A DNA stretch of 40,916 bases, taken from Methylomonas sp. Lineage in GTDB: Bacteria > Pseudomonadota > Gammaproteobacteria > Methylococcales > Methylomonadaceae. The notes below the pieces were generated by a model, which was given only the letters and a program-made list of their open reading frames with translations, had not been told where the DNA came from and ran no database searches. Shown piece by piece: positions 16,478 through 24,262 of this stretch. Location: the NCBI RefSeq assembly GCF_023228165.1, contig NZ_JALOBS010000017.1:73009-113924 (forward strand), given 5' to 3'. Made by a program: the position numbers and the translations under genes. Each line of letters begins with the position of its first letter. Positions within the stretch are counted from its first letter, which is position 1.

Positions 16478-18959
16478 TTGCGAGGTCTTCATCATCTGAT
16501 GCTGTTTCATACTTGCCGACGACTTTATCTTCTTTATTTTTTGCGATTTCTTGCTTTGGTTCTTGTTTTGCGCTTTCGACATGCTGTTTTGTTTCTGCAG
16601 TTTTTGCTTCCGCGGTTTTTGCTTCCGCGGTTTTTGCTTTGACGGCTGCTCGCGCTGCTTGCTCTTGCGCAGTAATCGCGCCGGCAATGGCAGAATAATC
16701 TGGCAAACTTTGGTCAACTTCCATGTACGCATTAATTCGCGGGTCGTGTTGATAAATTTTCACACCATAAATGCTTTGCGCGCTTGGAATGTAAAAATAC
16801 GTATTGCCGCCGTATTGCACTTTGCGCGCGGAAACTGTATGCGTTTCAGCCGGAACGCATGGGTCGAGTGCTCGCAAATCGCGCATCAATTCCGCAGTGA
16901 ATAGATTATGTTTATTGGGAACGCAAATACGACAATTTTGCCCACCATTTAGCGCGCATTCGATTGATACTTCTTTAAGCGCTTCTTCGAATGAATTAAT
17001 GAGCTTTTTTCCTTGCATTGTCATTGCGAGAATTTCCTCATCGGTTGTGGTTCCTTTGAAGCCAGGAGGACCAACAGCAACATATAAATAAGTAGATACA
17101 TTTTGCTCTTCTGGCGGCAAATCCGCATGCGAATTATTGCGAATGCCGCGCGCGCGAACTTGCTGAATTCTGCCATAATTCCAATACGGCTCGAGAATAT
17201 GAATATGGCGCACGTGCATTAAATCGAGTCCTTCTGCGCCAGTTGAAGAAACAAGCAGAAGCGCGATTATTTCGCCATGCGCATTCTCTTTGGAATTGAA
17301 TATATTGCGAATTATCTCTCTATCATCCGTAGGAATATCGCCGATTATTAGCGCGAATCGTTTTCCGCCGCCAACATCGAGCGGTAATTGTTTCTGCGGC
17401 GGCGTTTCAGGCGGCTGCGATTGTTGCGGAATTGCATTCGCATACATTTTCTCCGCCATGAGTTGCGAAGTGATACTTGTTGGCGGTTTGTCATCGAGAA
17501 TTGGTACGGATTCATCGCCACTGCCATCTATTTTTTCGAGACTTTCTTGAAGCGCCTGCTGTTCTGCGGATTTAATGGGACGAAGTATTCCAACACCGCG
17601 GCTGGTTTTCTCTGGCAAAACGAATGCCGAATATCCATGTTGCTCCAGAAATCGCGCAAAGATGCCCAATCCGCCAATGCCAGTAAATTGCGAATAAATA
17701 AGCCCTAATTGTTTATCATGCGACGCAAGAATAACTTCCAACATTCTTTCGAATTTTACGGACTTTATAATGCCAGGTATCGCTGTTGGTTCTTTTATTT
17801 GTGTCAATCCTTTTGGCGGGCAATAATTCGAAAGCTGGCGACTCTGAACGCGATAAGTCGAGCGCGGTCCGCGCGGCTTCTGAAGTGGTCCCAAATCTTC
17901 GCGATTAAATACTCCAAAGCGTTCTGCGGATTCTGATTTTTCTTTGTCTCGCGCAAGAAGATAAACGCCGAATTGTTCTTCTTCCATTTTGCATTTTATT
18001 GTTTGCAAATCATATTCCTGAGGAAAACTCACGCCTTTGAGAACTGCATATTTCGTTTCTCCAGACACAGGTGCGCGTTCGGCGCGAATTCCTGGTGTGC
18101 TTTTTCTATCAACAAATGAAACGAGTCCGAATATGCGATTCTGGAAATAGTTTTTCTTTATGATGCTCGTTCCATCTTCGGAAACAAATTCGCGGCGGAA
18201 ATCCTGATAATATTCTGTGAATAGCGTAAAATTGCGCGAACCGAGCATGTTAAAGCACACAGCGAGTTCGAAAGGGTCATGAACAATTGGTGTGCCACTC
18301 AGAAATACAATTTTCAAGTCGTGAGAACGCATGACGAGGTCGTATAATTTACTCGCATTCGCGGCGCCATTAGAAACTGCCCTAAAGAAATTATGCGCCT
18401 CGTCGACAATTAGCATTCGCCCATCTAAGCGAAGTTCATCAAGCAATAGTCCAATACGCGTCTCCAGCGATTGCCGCGTTAAATGCTCGGCGCTTCGTCG
18501 TTGCGCTGTTTCCATTTGCGCATACATATTCGAGGCGTTCATCGAAACAAAAGAGAAATGTTTATCTATCCATTCTTCGATTTCCGGTATTGATAATTTT
18601 TTCCAATTTGGGTCAAACTCACTGCGCATTTGATGATACTGGTGAATTGCAGCGCGCATATTCGTTATGAGCGATTTCGTCAGCAAAACAATAACCGGGC
18701 GTTCTTCTATTTGGTCAATTGCGATTGACATCGCGAGAAGGCTTTTTCCCATTCCCGTGCCATGATAAATGAGAAGTCCACGGGCAGTAGATGAAACATT
18801 GCGCATGTAGATGCGAACAATATTTTGATGATACAAAAGAAAATCTAATCCACTGTCCCATTTCGCGCTTTTCAGGTATTCGAAGAGTTCGACTGCAAAA
18901 TTAGTTGAATTTCTATCTAATTCGCGCGTTTCACCTATTTCATCGCCACCATCTTCCAT
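16470..18959 (-). CDS. D6/D11-type SF2 helicase (transcription factor-like)
   Basis: 829 aa, superfamily 2 ATPase. Motif I is GTGMGKS (67-73), motif II DEAH (186-189), motif III SGTP (221-224), motif V SSTGAEGLDL (571-580), motif VI QQVRARGIRNNSH (599-611). The phrases LEPYWNYGRIQQ, 'TTDEEILA' and a Cys-containing segment after them (ECALNGGQNCRIC) match the poxvirus D6/D11 and mimivirus family used as early transcription factor or NTPase in virion transcription; I cannot tell D6 from D11. Ser in place of Thr at the end of motif I is unusual but conservative. The C-terminal tail carries a tandem AKTAE repeat and ends in an acidic SDDEDLAII. It is convergent with the proline-rich gene (8-nt overlap). 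AATATAAG lies upstream of the start. Confidence 0.9.
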   Translation of the reverse strand: MEDGGDEIGETRELDRNSTNFAVELFEYLKSAKWDSGLDFLLYHQNIVRIYMRNVSSTARGLLIYHGTGMGKSLLAMSIAIDQIEERPVIVLLTKSLITNMRAAIHQYHQMRSEFDPNWKKLSIPEIEEWIDKHFSFVSMNASNMYAQMETAQRRSAEHLTRQSLETRIGLLLDELRLDGRMLIVDEAHNFFRAVSNGAANASKLYDLVMRSHDLKIVFLSGTPIVHDPFELAVCFNMLGSRNFTLFTEYYQDFRREFVSEDGTSIIKKNYFQNRIFGLVSFVDRKSTPGIRAERAPVSGETKYAVLKGVSFPQEYDLQTIKCKMEEEQFGVYLLARDKEKSESAERFGVFNREDLGPLQKPRGPRSTYRVQSRQLSNYCPPKGLTQIKEPTAIPGIIKSVKFERMLEVILASHDKQLGLIYSQFTGIGGLGIFARFLEQHGYSAFVLPEKTSRGVGILRPIKSAEQQALQESLEKIDGSGDESVPILDDKPPTSITSQLMAEKMYANAIPQQSQPPETPPQKQLPLDVGGGKRFALIIGDIPTDDREIIRNIFNSKENAHGEIIALLLVSSTGAEGLDLMHVRHIHILEPYWNYGRIQQVRARGIRNNSHADLPPEEQNVSTYLYVAVGPPGFKGTTTDEEILAMTMQGKKLINSFEEALKEVSIECALNGGQNCRICVPNKHNLFTAELMRDLRALDPCVPAETHTVSARKVQYGGNTYFYIPSAQSIYGVKIYQHDPRINAYMEVDQSLPDYSAIAGAITAQEQAARAAVKAKTAEAKTAEAKTAETKQHVESAKQEPKQEIAKNKEDKVVGKYETASDDEDLAII
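16601..16645. repeat. 15-bp tandem repeat in helicase tail
   Basis: TTTTTGCTTCCGCGG occurs at 16601-16615 and 16616-16630, with a third, diverged copy to 16645. On - it encodes the repeat AKTAE in the disordered tail. Confidence 0.8.
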
Positions 18960-19039
18960 TATTTCGTGCGAATTCGCTACGCGAGCTCTTATATTCTTGT
19001 GTCGTGGAAGGTTCGAGAAGAAAATCTAACTCATTGCGC

Positions 19040-19046
19040 AAAAAAA
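19040..19046 (-). terminator. T7 run (A7 on +) after basic peptide gene
   Basis: Seven A on +, 50 nt beyond the stop of the - gene at 19096; a 7T run on its coding strand. Confidence 0.5.
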
Positions 19047-19095
19047 TAATAAAGCATGCGATTTCGCATGCGGGTGAAATATGCAAATCACATAT

Positions 19096-19263
19096 TTACT
19101 TTGCCGCATGGCGAGAGCGACGAGAACGACGCTTCTTGCCTTCACCGCTCTTGCGCGAGCGACGACGAGCGCCTCCAGCTACACTTGCCGCATAGGGGCA
19201 ACCTCCGTGGCGCTTGCCGCCACTCTTATGGGACCTGCGTGACCTTCTTCCTCCAGCGGGCAT
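19096..19263 (-). CDS. Protamine-like Arg/Ser/Lys-rich peptide
   Basis: 55 aa from the ATG at 19263, with a clean stop at 19096. It starts MPAGGRRSRRSHKSGGKRHG and ends GKKRRSRRSRHAAK, with a short non-basic middle (CPYAASVAGGA). More than a third of residues are Arg or Lys, arranged as RRS/RSR runs, as in protamines and small basic DNA-condensing virion proteins. ASFV has a small basic DNA-binding protein (p10, K78R), but I see no sequence basis for orthology. The gene has its own TATATAT box 27 nt upstream and a 7T run after the stop, so it is likely real despite its size. Probable role: DNA condensation or neutralisation in the virion, alongside the histone doublet at 24263-26047. Confidence 0.8.
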   Translation of the reverse strand: MPAGGRRSRRSHKSGGKRHGGCPYAASVAGGARRRSRKSGEGKKRRSRRSRHAAK

Positions 19264-19289
19264 TTTATCTTCTCACGTTTGACACCTCG

Positions 19290-19296
19290 TATATAT
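19290..19296 (-). promoter_or_regulatory. TATA-like box before basic peptide
   Basis: TATATAT, 27 nt upstream of the ATG at 19263 on -. Confidence 0.45.
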
Positions 19297-19318
19297 CTTT
19301 AGTTGGAATAACTTTTCG

Positions 19319-19325
19319 AAAAAAA
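19319..19325 (-). terminator. T7 run (A7 on +)
   Basis: Seven A on +, 36 nt beyond the stop of the small membrane protein gene at 19361. Confidence 0.5.
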
Positions 19326-19360
19326 TAATTAATCGAATATGAAATATTTCGTGATGCGAA

Positions 19361-19588
19361 TTATTTCGCAATGCCGAGTAATTTTGCCCGCAAATTTAAT
19401 TCTCTTTCCTCTTGCGCGGAAAGTTTCTCTTTGCTACCAGTGAGGCGAACCACCAGCACAATAATGATAATGAAAACTAAAATTACGCCGATTAACATTG
19501 CCCAGCCCATCATCATGGAACGCGCTCCTTGCCCAATTTTATCGGCATTGGAAAGTGCCGGTCCCACCATCATCGCAGCGGTTGCCAT
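19361..19588 (-). CDS. Small single-pass membrane protein
   Basis: 75 aa. One strong transmembrane span at about residues 29-48 (AMLIGVILVFIIIIVLVVRL), followed by a charged helix (SKEKLSAQEERELNLRAKLL). The N terminus has a small-residue stretch (ATAAMMVGPALSNADKIGQG) with no cleavable signal. It has its own TATATATT box 15 nt upstream (19603-19610) and a 7T run downstream. Likely a virion or factory membrane protein; the family is not recognised. Confidence 0.8.
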   Translation of the reverse strand: MATAAMMVGPALSNADKIGQGARSMMMGWAMLIGVILVFIIIIVLVVRLTGSKEKLSAQEERELNLRAKLLGIAK

Positions 19589-19602
19589 TTTCTTGAAGTG
19601 AC

Positions 19603-19610
19603 TATATATT
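19603..19610 (-). promoter_or_regulatory. TATA-like box
   Basis: TATATATT on +, 15 nt upstream of the - strand ATG at 19588. Confidence 0.45.
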
Positions 19611-19655
19611 CAGCTTCTCAAAAAATAAATAAAAATTCGCGTATTTGTGTTAATC

Positions 19656-19877
19656 TTAATATTCGAACGGCTCATGGTCCGGCAAACTGCGCGATGTGAA
19701 ATCGGCATTGGAAGTTGGTACAAGCGCGACTGTTGGCAGAAAATATGGATTGAAAAACGCAGATTGCTTATTATTGCAGTTGCAAGGGATAAGCGGTTCT
19801 GTTTTTTCTCGCGTGAGGAACGCGATAATAATGATAAGTATAAGTATTATTATCGCAATGACATACATTGTCGGCAT
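19656..19877 (-). CDS. Small N-terminally anchored membrane protein
   Basis: 73 aa. A hydrophobic span at about residues 5-20 (YVIAIIILILIIIIAF) follows a three-residue N terminus and is followed by basic/charged LTREK, so the tail is probably on the opposite face or it is a signal anchor. The tail has CNCNNK and aromatic residues (FFNPYF). A second ATG at residue 4 is possible. AAATATAC lies just upstream of the first. The gene follows the protease on the same strand after a 21-nt gap. Confidence 0.75.
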   Translation of the reverse strand: MPTMYVIAIIILILIIIIAFLTREKTEPLIPCNCNNKQSAFFNPYFLPTVALVPTSNADFTSRSLPDHEPFEY

Positions 19878-19898
19878 CGTGTATATTTATCGCGAACT

Positions 19899-21170
19899 TT
19901 ATTCCCATTCGATTTTTACTAATTGTTTAAACTTATCATAATCAAACTTGCAGCGCATTTGTGCTCCATTTGCATTTAGTATTGCAGGTTGTTTTCCGCG
20001 GAAGCCCGCCGAAGGCACTGCTGCGCGGGAGCCGAAAAGATGCTGGCGAAATTCAAACATTAATTGGTCAGGGACTGGTGTTTTCAAGAAATAATCCGCG
20101 GGAACTCCATGAAGGCGCGCCCAAATATAAAACAGCGAATAAACGCCGCATTCAGTGCGCGAATGCTGATGGCGAATACGGCAAACATTAATCAATCGCG
20201 GCGCTGATTCGCCACCCGCGATTGCCTTCAATTCGCCACAGGCTCGAGCGCATTGCGCGAGTTCATCGCGCGTTTTAATCATCCATTTCACCCATTCTGG
20301 TGCTGGATTATTGCCGGCGCTATTAAAGAATTCAATACTCCATTTTTTGGGATTTTCATCTCGCGTATCAACGAACAATGCCATCCAATGTTTGCCGCCG
20401 CCAGAATAATTATCGCTGTTAATCACACACGCAGAGGTCCGATAATTCTCGGCATATAACTTTCGCCAATCAGTTGTCGCGAGAGAATCTGGCGAATTCA
20501 CGATGCGAGTATCGCGGATGGAATGTTGCTCATAATCGCGCATATTAAAATTATATGCGAAAAAGCCCGCAGACTCGCCAGAGGCTCGGGCGCTTCGTGC
20601 AAACTGCGGTTCCATGCTCCAGGCGTTCAGTGTGTCATCAATATCATAATTATTAAGTAGTTTAACATCTACCGGACCTTTCCGCTTAAACGCAGTCGCA
20701 TTTTCGAGGGCGAATGTCTGTGCATCAATTTTGTCTTTCATTCGATTCAGCACGCATTTCCCGTCTTCGCAATGAAGAGTTTCTTTTGCTTTTTCGGCAA
20801 TTTGCTGTGGTTCGCCGGCGACAATCCCAAGTTTATCGCCGATTTTCTCAATCGTCGACGGCAAAAGGCACGCGCATTTTTCATCGCGCGTCAATGCGCA
20901 AACAGTGGAAATATTTTCCGGAATGAGTTTCGCGAGTGTAGCATCTTTTTTCGCCGCTTTGTCTTTGGGAAAATCGTAAAGAATTGGCGGCTCCAGTTTA
21001 AGGTCCACTAAAGCACCCGCGTTTTTTGGCGAAACATCCTCTTCATCGTCGACATCATCAAACGCGCCTACAATCGCGAAATCTTCCTCGTCAACATCGA
21101 CGATTGCAAAATCGCTGCTTTGCGTATCATCGTCGCTCACAATCGATAAATCTGTATCTACTTTTTTCAT
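19899..21170 (-). CDS. Viral cysteine protease, SUMO-protease fold (S273R-like)
   Basis: 423 aa. The C-terminal half has the Ulp1/adenain-type catalytic residues in order: His261 (GGKHWMALF), Asn283 (EFFNSAGNN), Gln335 (RHQHSRTE) and Cys341 (TECGVYSLF). Asn in place of Asp as the third member is what ASFV polyprotein protease S273R has (His168, Asn187, Cys232), so I infer a homologous maturation protease that processes capsid precursors. The N-terminal half is longer than in ASFV and starts with an acidic tail containing DFAIVDVDEED and DFAIVGAFDD, which look like SUMO-interaction motifs. Palindromic fragments are in frame near 20004 (SRAAVPSAGFRG) and 20571 (ARSARASGESAG). It diverges from the next gene across only 34 nt. 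Confidence 0.88.
   Translation of the reverse strand: MKKVDTDLSIVSDDDTQSSDFAIVDVDEEDFAIVGAFDDVDDEEDVSPKNAGALVDLKLEPPILYDFPKDKAAKKDATLAKLIPENISTVCALTRDEKCACLLPSTIEKIGDKLGIVAGEPQQIAEKAKETLHCEDGKCVLNRMKDKIDAQTFALENATAFKRKGPVDVKLLNNYDIDDTLNAWSMEPQFARSARASGESAGFFAYNFNMRDYEQHSIRDTRIVNSPDSLATTDWRKLYAENYRTSACVINSDNYSGGGKHWMALFVDTRDENPKKWSIEFFNSAGNNPAPEWVKWMIKTRDELAQCARACGELKAIAGGESAPRLINVCRIRHQHSRTECGVYSLFYIWARLHGVPADYFLKTPVPDQLMFEFRQHLFGSRAAVPSAGFRGKQPAILNANGAQMRCKFDYDKFKQLVKIEWE
20004..20033. repeat. Palindromic element fragment (in-frame, protease)
   Basis: GCCCGCCGAAGGCACTGCTG then CGCGGGAGC, near the C terminus of the protease. Confidence 0.6.
20571..20605. repeat. Degraded palindromic element (in-frame, protease)
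   Basis: AGACTCGCCAGAGGCTCGGG then CGCTTCGTGCAAACT; a worn copy between the N-terminal part and the protease domain. Confidence 0.5.
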
Positions 21171-21204
21171 CTGTTTTGTATATTATGCAGCGAGATAAAA
21201 TAAG
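21171..21204. promoter_or_regulatory. 34-bp divergent promoter region
   Basis: Only 34 nt separate the - strand protease ATG (21170) and the + strand ATG at 21205. It contains TGTATATTATG and GATAAAATAAG, so both genes must use promoters inside or very near this stretch. Confidence 0.5.
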
Positions 21205-22089
21205 ATGGCAACTGAATATGCAACTGATTATTCTTTTGATTTGCCTGATGATGGTACGATTCTTGTCGATGAGTGCGATATTCTCGGCGAATTGCGAGAA
21301 GGAGGATTTATCGAAGATGAACAAGATGTAAGCGACCACGAATCAACGCGCGCCGAATACAATGAAGTTTCCTATAAAATAATTCTATTTGCCGAAGAAT
21401 TGCAGCACTTTCTCGAAACCAATCCCCCAACGGAAAGTTTGCAACTGAAGCTTAGAGATTTATTATCAAAGTCTCCATATGTGAAAATCGGCGATTATCT
21501 TTGCGAAATAGAGATTTGCAGCCACATTCGCGAAACCTCGGCGAAAATCGCGCGTGAATTCGATACATTACGGCGGAAATTCGCCGATTATTCTGTGCAT
21601 CGGCTTCAAGCGAATGGTGCGATTACTATTATTGCGCCACCGCCGAGTTCTGGAGCTATTTCGATATTCGCCGATATGGCATCCGAACATCCTGATATTA
21701 TCGGTTGTTGGCAAAATCTCATTATTGCGACGGAAGAATGCGTTGCGTTTGTGCGCGAAATTGCTGCTTTGCAGCCGATATGCGGACTAACGCCGGAATT
21801 TATTTCGCACATTGATGATTCATTCGCTTCTATATCTGCAGTCGATAGAACGCCGCTTCTGGAGAAAAAAATGATGCCAAACGGTGAGATTGATAAACTA
21901 TTTCAGCGAATGATTGCCGCTGAGAATCAAACAAAACAGGATATTATTATTTGTATCAAAGAAGCACTTCACATCGAAATCGCAATCGCGAAAATTGCAA
22001 AAAAGATAGAAAAGCAATTTACCATTCTCGCTTCTATTTTGGCGCAAATAGCAGATTCTATTGATTGCGTAACTGCAGCAATGGAATAA
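21205..22089 (+). CDS. Unknown 294-aa protein
   Basis: Acidic N terminus (DLPDDGTILVDECDIL, FIEDEQDVSDHES), then helical segments (YNEVSYKIILFAEELQHFLE, IEICSHIRETSAKIAREFDTL), a Pro/Ser loop (APPPSSGAIS), and a long C-terminal amphipathic helix pair (ALHIEIAIAKIAKKIEKQF, LASILAQIADSIDCVTAAME). No enzymatic or zinc motif. The helical C terminus could oligomerise. It shares its 34-nt promoter region with the protease, which suggests late, virion-related expression. The family is not recognised. Confidence 0.7.
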   Translation: MATEYATDYSFDLPDDGTILVDECDILGELREGGFIEDEQDVSDHESTRAEYNEVSYKIILFAEELQHFLETNPPTESLQLKLRDLLSKSPYVKIGDYLCEIEICSHIRETSAKIAREFDTLRRKFADYSVHRLQANGAITIIAPPPSSGAISIFADMASEHPDIIGCWQNLIIATEECVAFVREIAALQPICGLTPEFISHIDDSFASISAVDRTPLLEKKMMPNGEIDKLFQRMIAAENQTKQDIIICIKEALHIEIAIAKIAKKIEKQFTILASILAQIADSIDCVTAAME

Positions 22090-22115
22090 GAGAATGGTAG
22101 CAAATATATGCGCGC

Positions 22116-23729
22116 TTAGAGTGGAATCACGATTGCGCGTTTTTCCTCTTTGTTGAATGTGATCATTTGCCGAGAAATGCAGCTTCTGCACCTATCATAA
22201 CCGATACAGACTGTAAATATTTTAAATGGGTCGTCGAATATTACCGGTACCGCAATGATTGATTGCAACAAATCAATAAGAATGTCGACGCGATTGTACG
22301 GATTCATTTTCCCACTGCCCGTGTCGAGCGTCTGATAATCACCAAATATATTGCAAAAGATGGCAGTGATATGCTTTTTTTCGAAGGCATATGGGAGATT
22401 AGCCGCGGTTTTTATACGTTCTAATTCGCTACTATTTTGCGCGGACTGAAACTTAACGACAATTATATTTTGCTGCAAATTAAAGCAAGCCGTGACATCG
22501 CTGCCGCGTGTGCTTGTATCCTTTGTTTCGAATTTATCTTCGACACACCATGCGATATGTTTTTCTAGAATAGGAATAACGCTCAGAACAGCACTAAGAG
22601 TAGACTTCGGCGAGAAAATGGATGATTTTCTCGAGTCGGTCGATATTTCTTCGCGTGATTCTGCAGGCGGCGTATTCGCTGTTGATGGTTCTGCGACTAT
22701 ATGTGGCAGAGTGTTTGCCGTTGGCTCCGCAGCTTCGCGTACACTTGCCACTATTGGCTCTTGTGCGTTTGCTTGTAGCGCAATTGCTGCAGTGCGATAT
22801 GATCCCGCCACCGATTTGAATGCATCACATAATTTTGCTGCTGATTCGATTGTTTTGCGTATTTTCTCTGGTGTTGCGCGATATTTTTCAGTCTTTGCAA
22901 TTTTGCGCGGCGGCGGATTATCCGCATCTGAATCGTATTCTTTTGCGACGATCGATGCTTTATTCACTGGTATTGATTTTTGCAAACGCGAACCACGTGT
23001 TTTTGCTAAATTTTCGATCTTTTCGCGCATTCTCGCTAATGGTAAGAATTCGTCATCGGCATATGATTCGTCCATTGGAATTGTTTTTGGGTCTGCCGGA
23101 TGCGTTGAGCATTTGGCGCGCCGTGTTATCAAGCCTTTGGCGAGCCGCGAAGCGATCGAGCCTTCACCAAGCTCCGCTGAAGGTGTCGAGCCTTCAGCGA
23201 GCTCGCCCTCGGCTCGACCGCAACGCGGGAGCTCGCCCTCGGCTTGACCGCTACGCGGGAGCTCCGCCGGAGGCGTCGAGGCTTCGGCGAGCTCCGCTGG
23301 AGGTGCCGAGACTCCTACAATTCCTCTTTCTGGCGATTTATTTTGGCATGGCGTTTTTGAATCTTCTTGTAATACAACCACATGTTTGTCGGTACGCCAA
23401 TATCCAAACATTCCTTCTTTTTTATGGCGAGCACATGCCACGGCTTTTTTGCCAGGATATCCGTAACTCGCTTTATGCGGGCGTTGATATGCAAGGTAAG
23501 ATTTACCGATTTCTCCTCCGCACTCGACACAAATTGCACCAATAACATACCAAAGATAATCCGGATTAGCTTTCGGGAAATCAGGCGATATTTTCTCGAT
23601 GCGTTTATTACGTTTTTTAGCATGCTCAGCACAATAAGCGGGCATTTGCAAACGAGTGCCCCACGTTGCGCGTTTATTACAAGTGTGGACTACACAAATC
23701 GGCATTTCGTTAATATTTTGATTTGCCAT
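22116..23729 (-). CDS. EsV-1-7-like zinc-motif protein with insertion-rich linker
   Basis: 537 aa. Motif 1 is C12-x4-C17-x15-C33-x2-H36, the same spacing as in the protein at 10438-10782. Motif 2 is C67-x2-C70 ... ASYGYPGKK ... C99-x2-H102-KKEGM, a related Cys/His knuckle, so this is an EsV-1-7-like or KTxx-type zinc protein. The central part (about 140-345) is disordered and contains a dense run of palindromic elements (23131-23309). The C-terminal domain (about 380-537) looks globular: ITAIFCNIFGDYQTLD, NRVDILIDLLQSIIAVPVIF, ending with a Cys pair (YDRCRSCISRQ). Similar C-terminal domains are not known to me. The 3' end lies 26 nt from the convergent gene. Confidence 0.75.
   Translation of the reverse strand: MANQNINEMPICVVHTCNKRATWGTRLQMPAYCAEHAKKRNKRIEKISPDFPKANPDYLWYVIGAICVECGGEIGKSYLAYQRPHKASYGYPGKKAVACARHKKEGMFGYWRTDKHVVVLQEDSKTPCQNKSPERGIVGVSAPPAELAEASTPPAELPRSGQAEGELPRCGRAEGELAEGSTPSAELGEGSIASRLAKGLITRRAKCSTHPADPKTIPMDESYADDEFLPLARMREKIENLAKTRGSRLQKSIPVNKASIVAKEYDSDADNPPPRKIAKTEKYRATPEKIRKTIESAAKLCDAFKSVAGSYRTAAIALQANAQEPIVASVREAAEPTANTLPHIVAEPSTANTPPAESREEISTDSRKSSIFSPKSTLSAVLSVIPILEKHIAWCVEDKFETKDTSTRGSDVTACFNLQQNIIVVKFQSAQNSSELERIKTAANLPYAFEKKHITAIFCNIFGDYQTLDTGSGKMNPYNRVDILIDLLQSIIAVPVIFDDPFKIFTVCIGYDRCRSCISRQMITFNKEEKRAIVIPL
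23131..23309. repeat. Cluster of about six palindromic elements
   Basis: The longest array in the window: direct and inverted units in succession, e.g. GAGCTCGCCCTCGGCTCGAC, CGCAACGCGGGAGCTC and CGGAGGCGTCGAGGCTTCGG. The - strand gene remains open across it (repeated ELPRSGQAEGEL-like peptides). Confidence 0.85.
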
Positions 23730-24084
23730 GTTTCAAAAAAAGAATACGGTACAGCAGCCTTTCCATTACATTGAACTCGATATTTCTCGAAAAGAAGAAT
23801 TATCCATTCATTTACCTTCCAGCCTATAAAGGCTAATAAGCAAGTTTTTGACAACTTGTAACAAGCCGAACGTATGGCGTTATTTTTTATTCTATATTGC
23901 GAGCACCACTAACATCCCTGCCAATATTCGAATGGCGGGTTATTGTGCGCGAGCTGTATTTTGCCAAATATTTTCGGGCAAAGAGCGTTATTCCTAAAAT
24001 AAGATTGTTCGATAAGTGTTTTTTACTAACGCCGCCACTTTCTAATCCGAAAATGAGAAATGTTCTTTGCTCGAATATTGGATA

Positions 24085-24243
24085 ATGCTGATTTATAATT
24101 GGCACAAGCCAGTTTTATTGTCATCCGCGCCAATTGATTTGTGGATAATTAACCAGAACGCGAAAAATCTCGAAGTGAAATGGGTATCCTATACCGCGGG
24201 TTGCGCCGCTTTTCAAAAAAATAATAGAATAATATTAGAATAA
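24085..24243 (+). CDS. Possible 52-aa ORF or gene remnant
   Basis: ATG at 24085 opens 52 codons beginning MLIYNWHKPVLLSSAPIDLW with protein-like composition (VKWVSYTAG). The frame is open 42 nt further upstream without ATG. AATATTGGATA precedes the ATG. It may be the tail of a decayed larger gene whose upstream part lies in another frame. Confidence 0.25.
   Translation: MLIYNWHKPVLLSSAPIDLWIINQNAKNLEVKWVSYTAGCAAFQKNNRIILE
24215..24221 (-). terminator. T7 run (A7 on +) after histone-fold gene
   Basis: Seven A on +, 42 nt beyond the stop of the - gene at 24263. Confidence 0.5.
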
Positions 24244-24262
24244 TGAATTTGGCTGAATTTCC

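Larger units (their letters stand above)
23730..24262. other. 533-nt gene-poor spacer
   Basis: The longest spacer in the window. It separates the starts of the EsV-1-7-like gene and the end of the histone-fold gene (both on -). It holds short frames without ATG, a small hairpin (CAAGTT...AACTTG near 23840), the possible ORF at 24085-24243 and the A7 run at 24215. It may be a decayed gene: peptide-like stretches occur in two + frames (23897-24084 and 24043-24240). Confidence 0.5.

Noticed and set aside
22492..23545. Two long + ORFs (251 and 241 aa) opposite the EsV-1-7-like gene
   Set aside because: Ser/Ala/Arg-rich antisense frames kept open by palindromic elements, which lack stops in most frames.
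23887..24105. 72-aa - ORF in the 533-nt spacer
   Set aside because: No ATG (starts at GTG), no motif, no promoter-like box.
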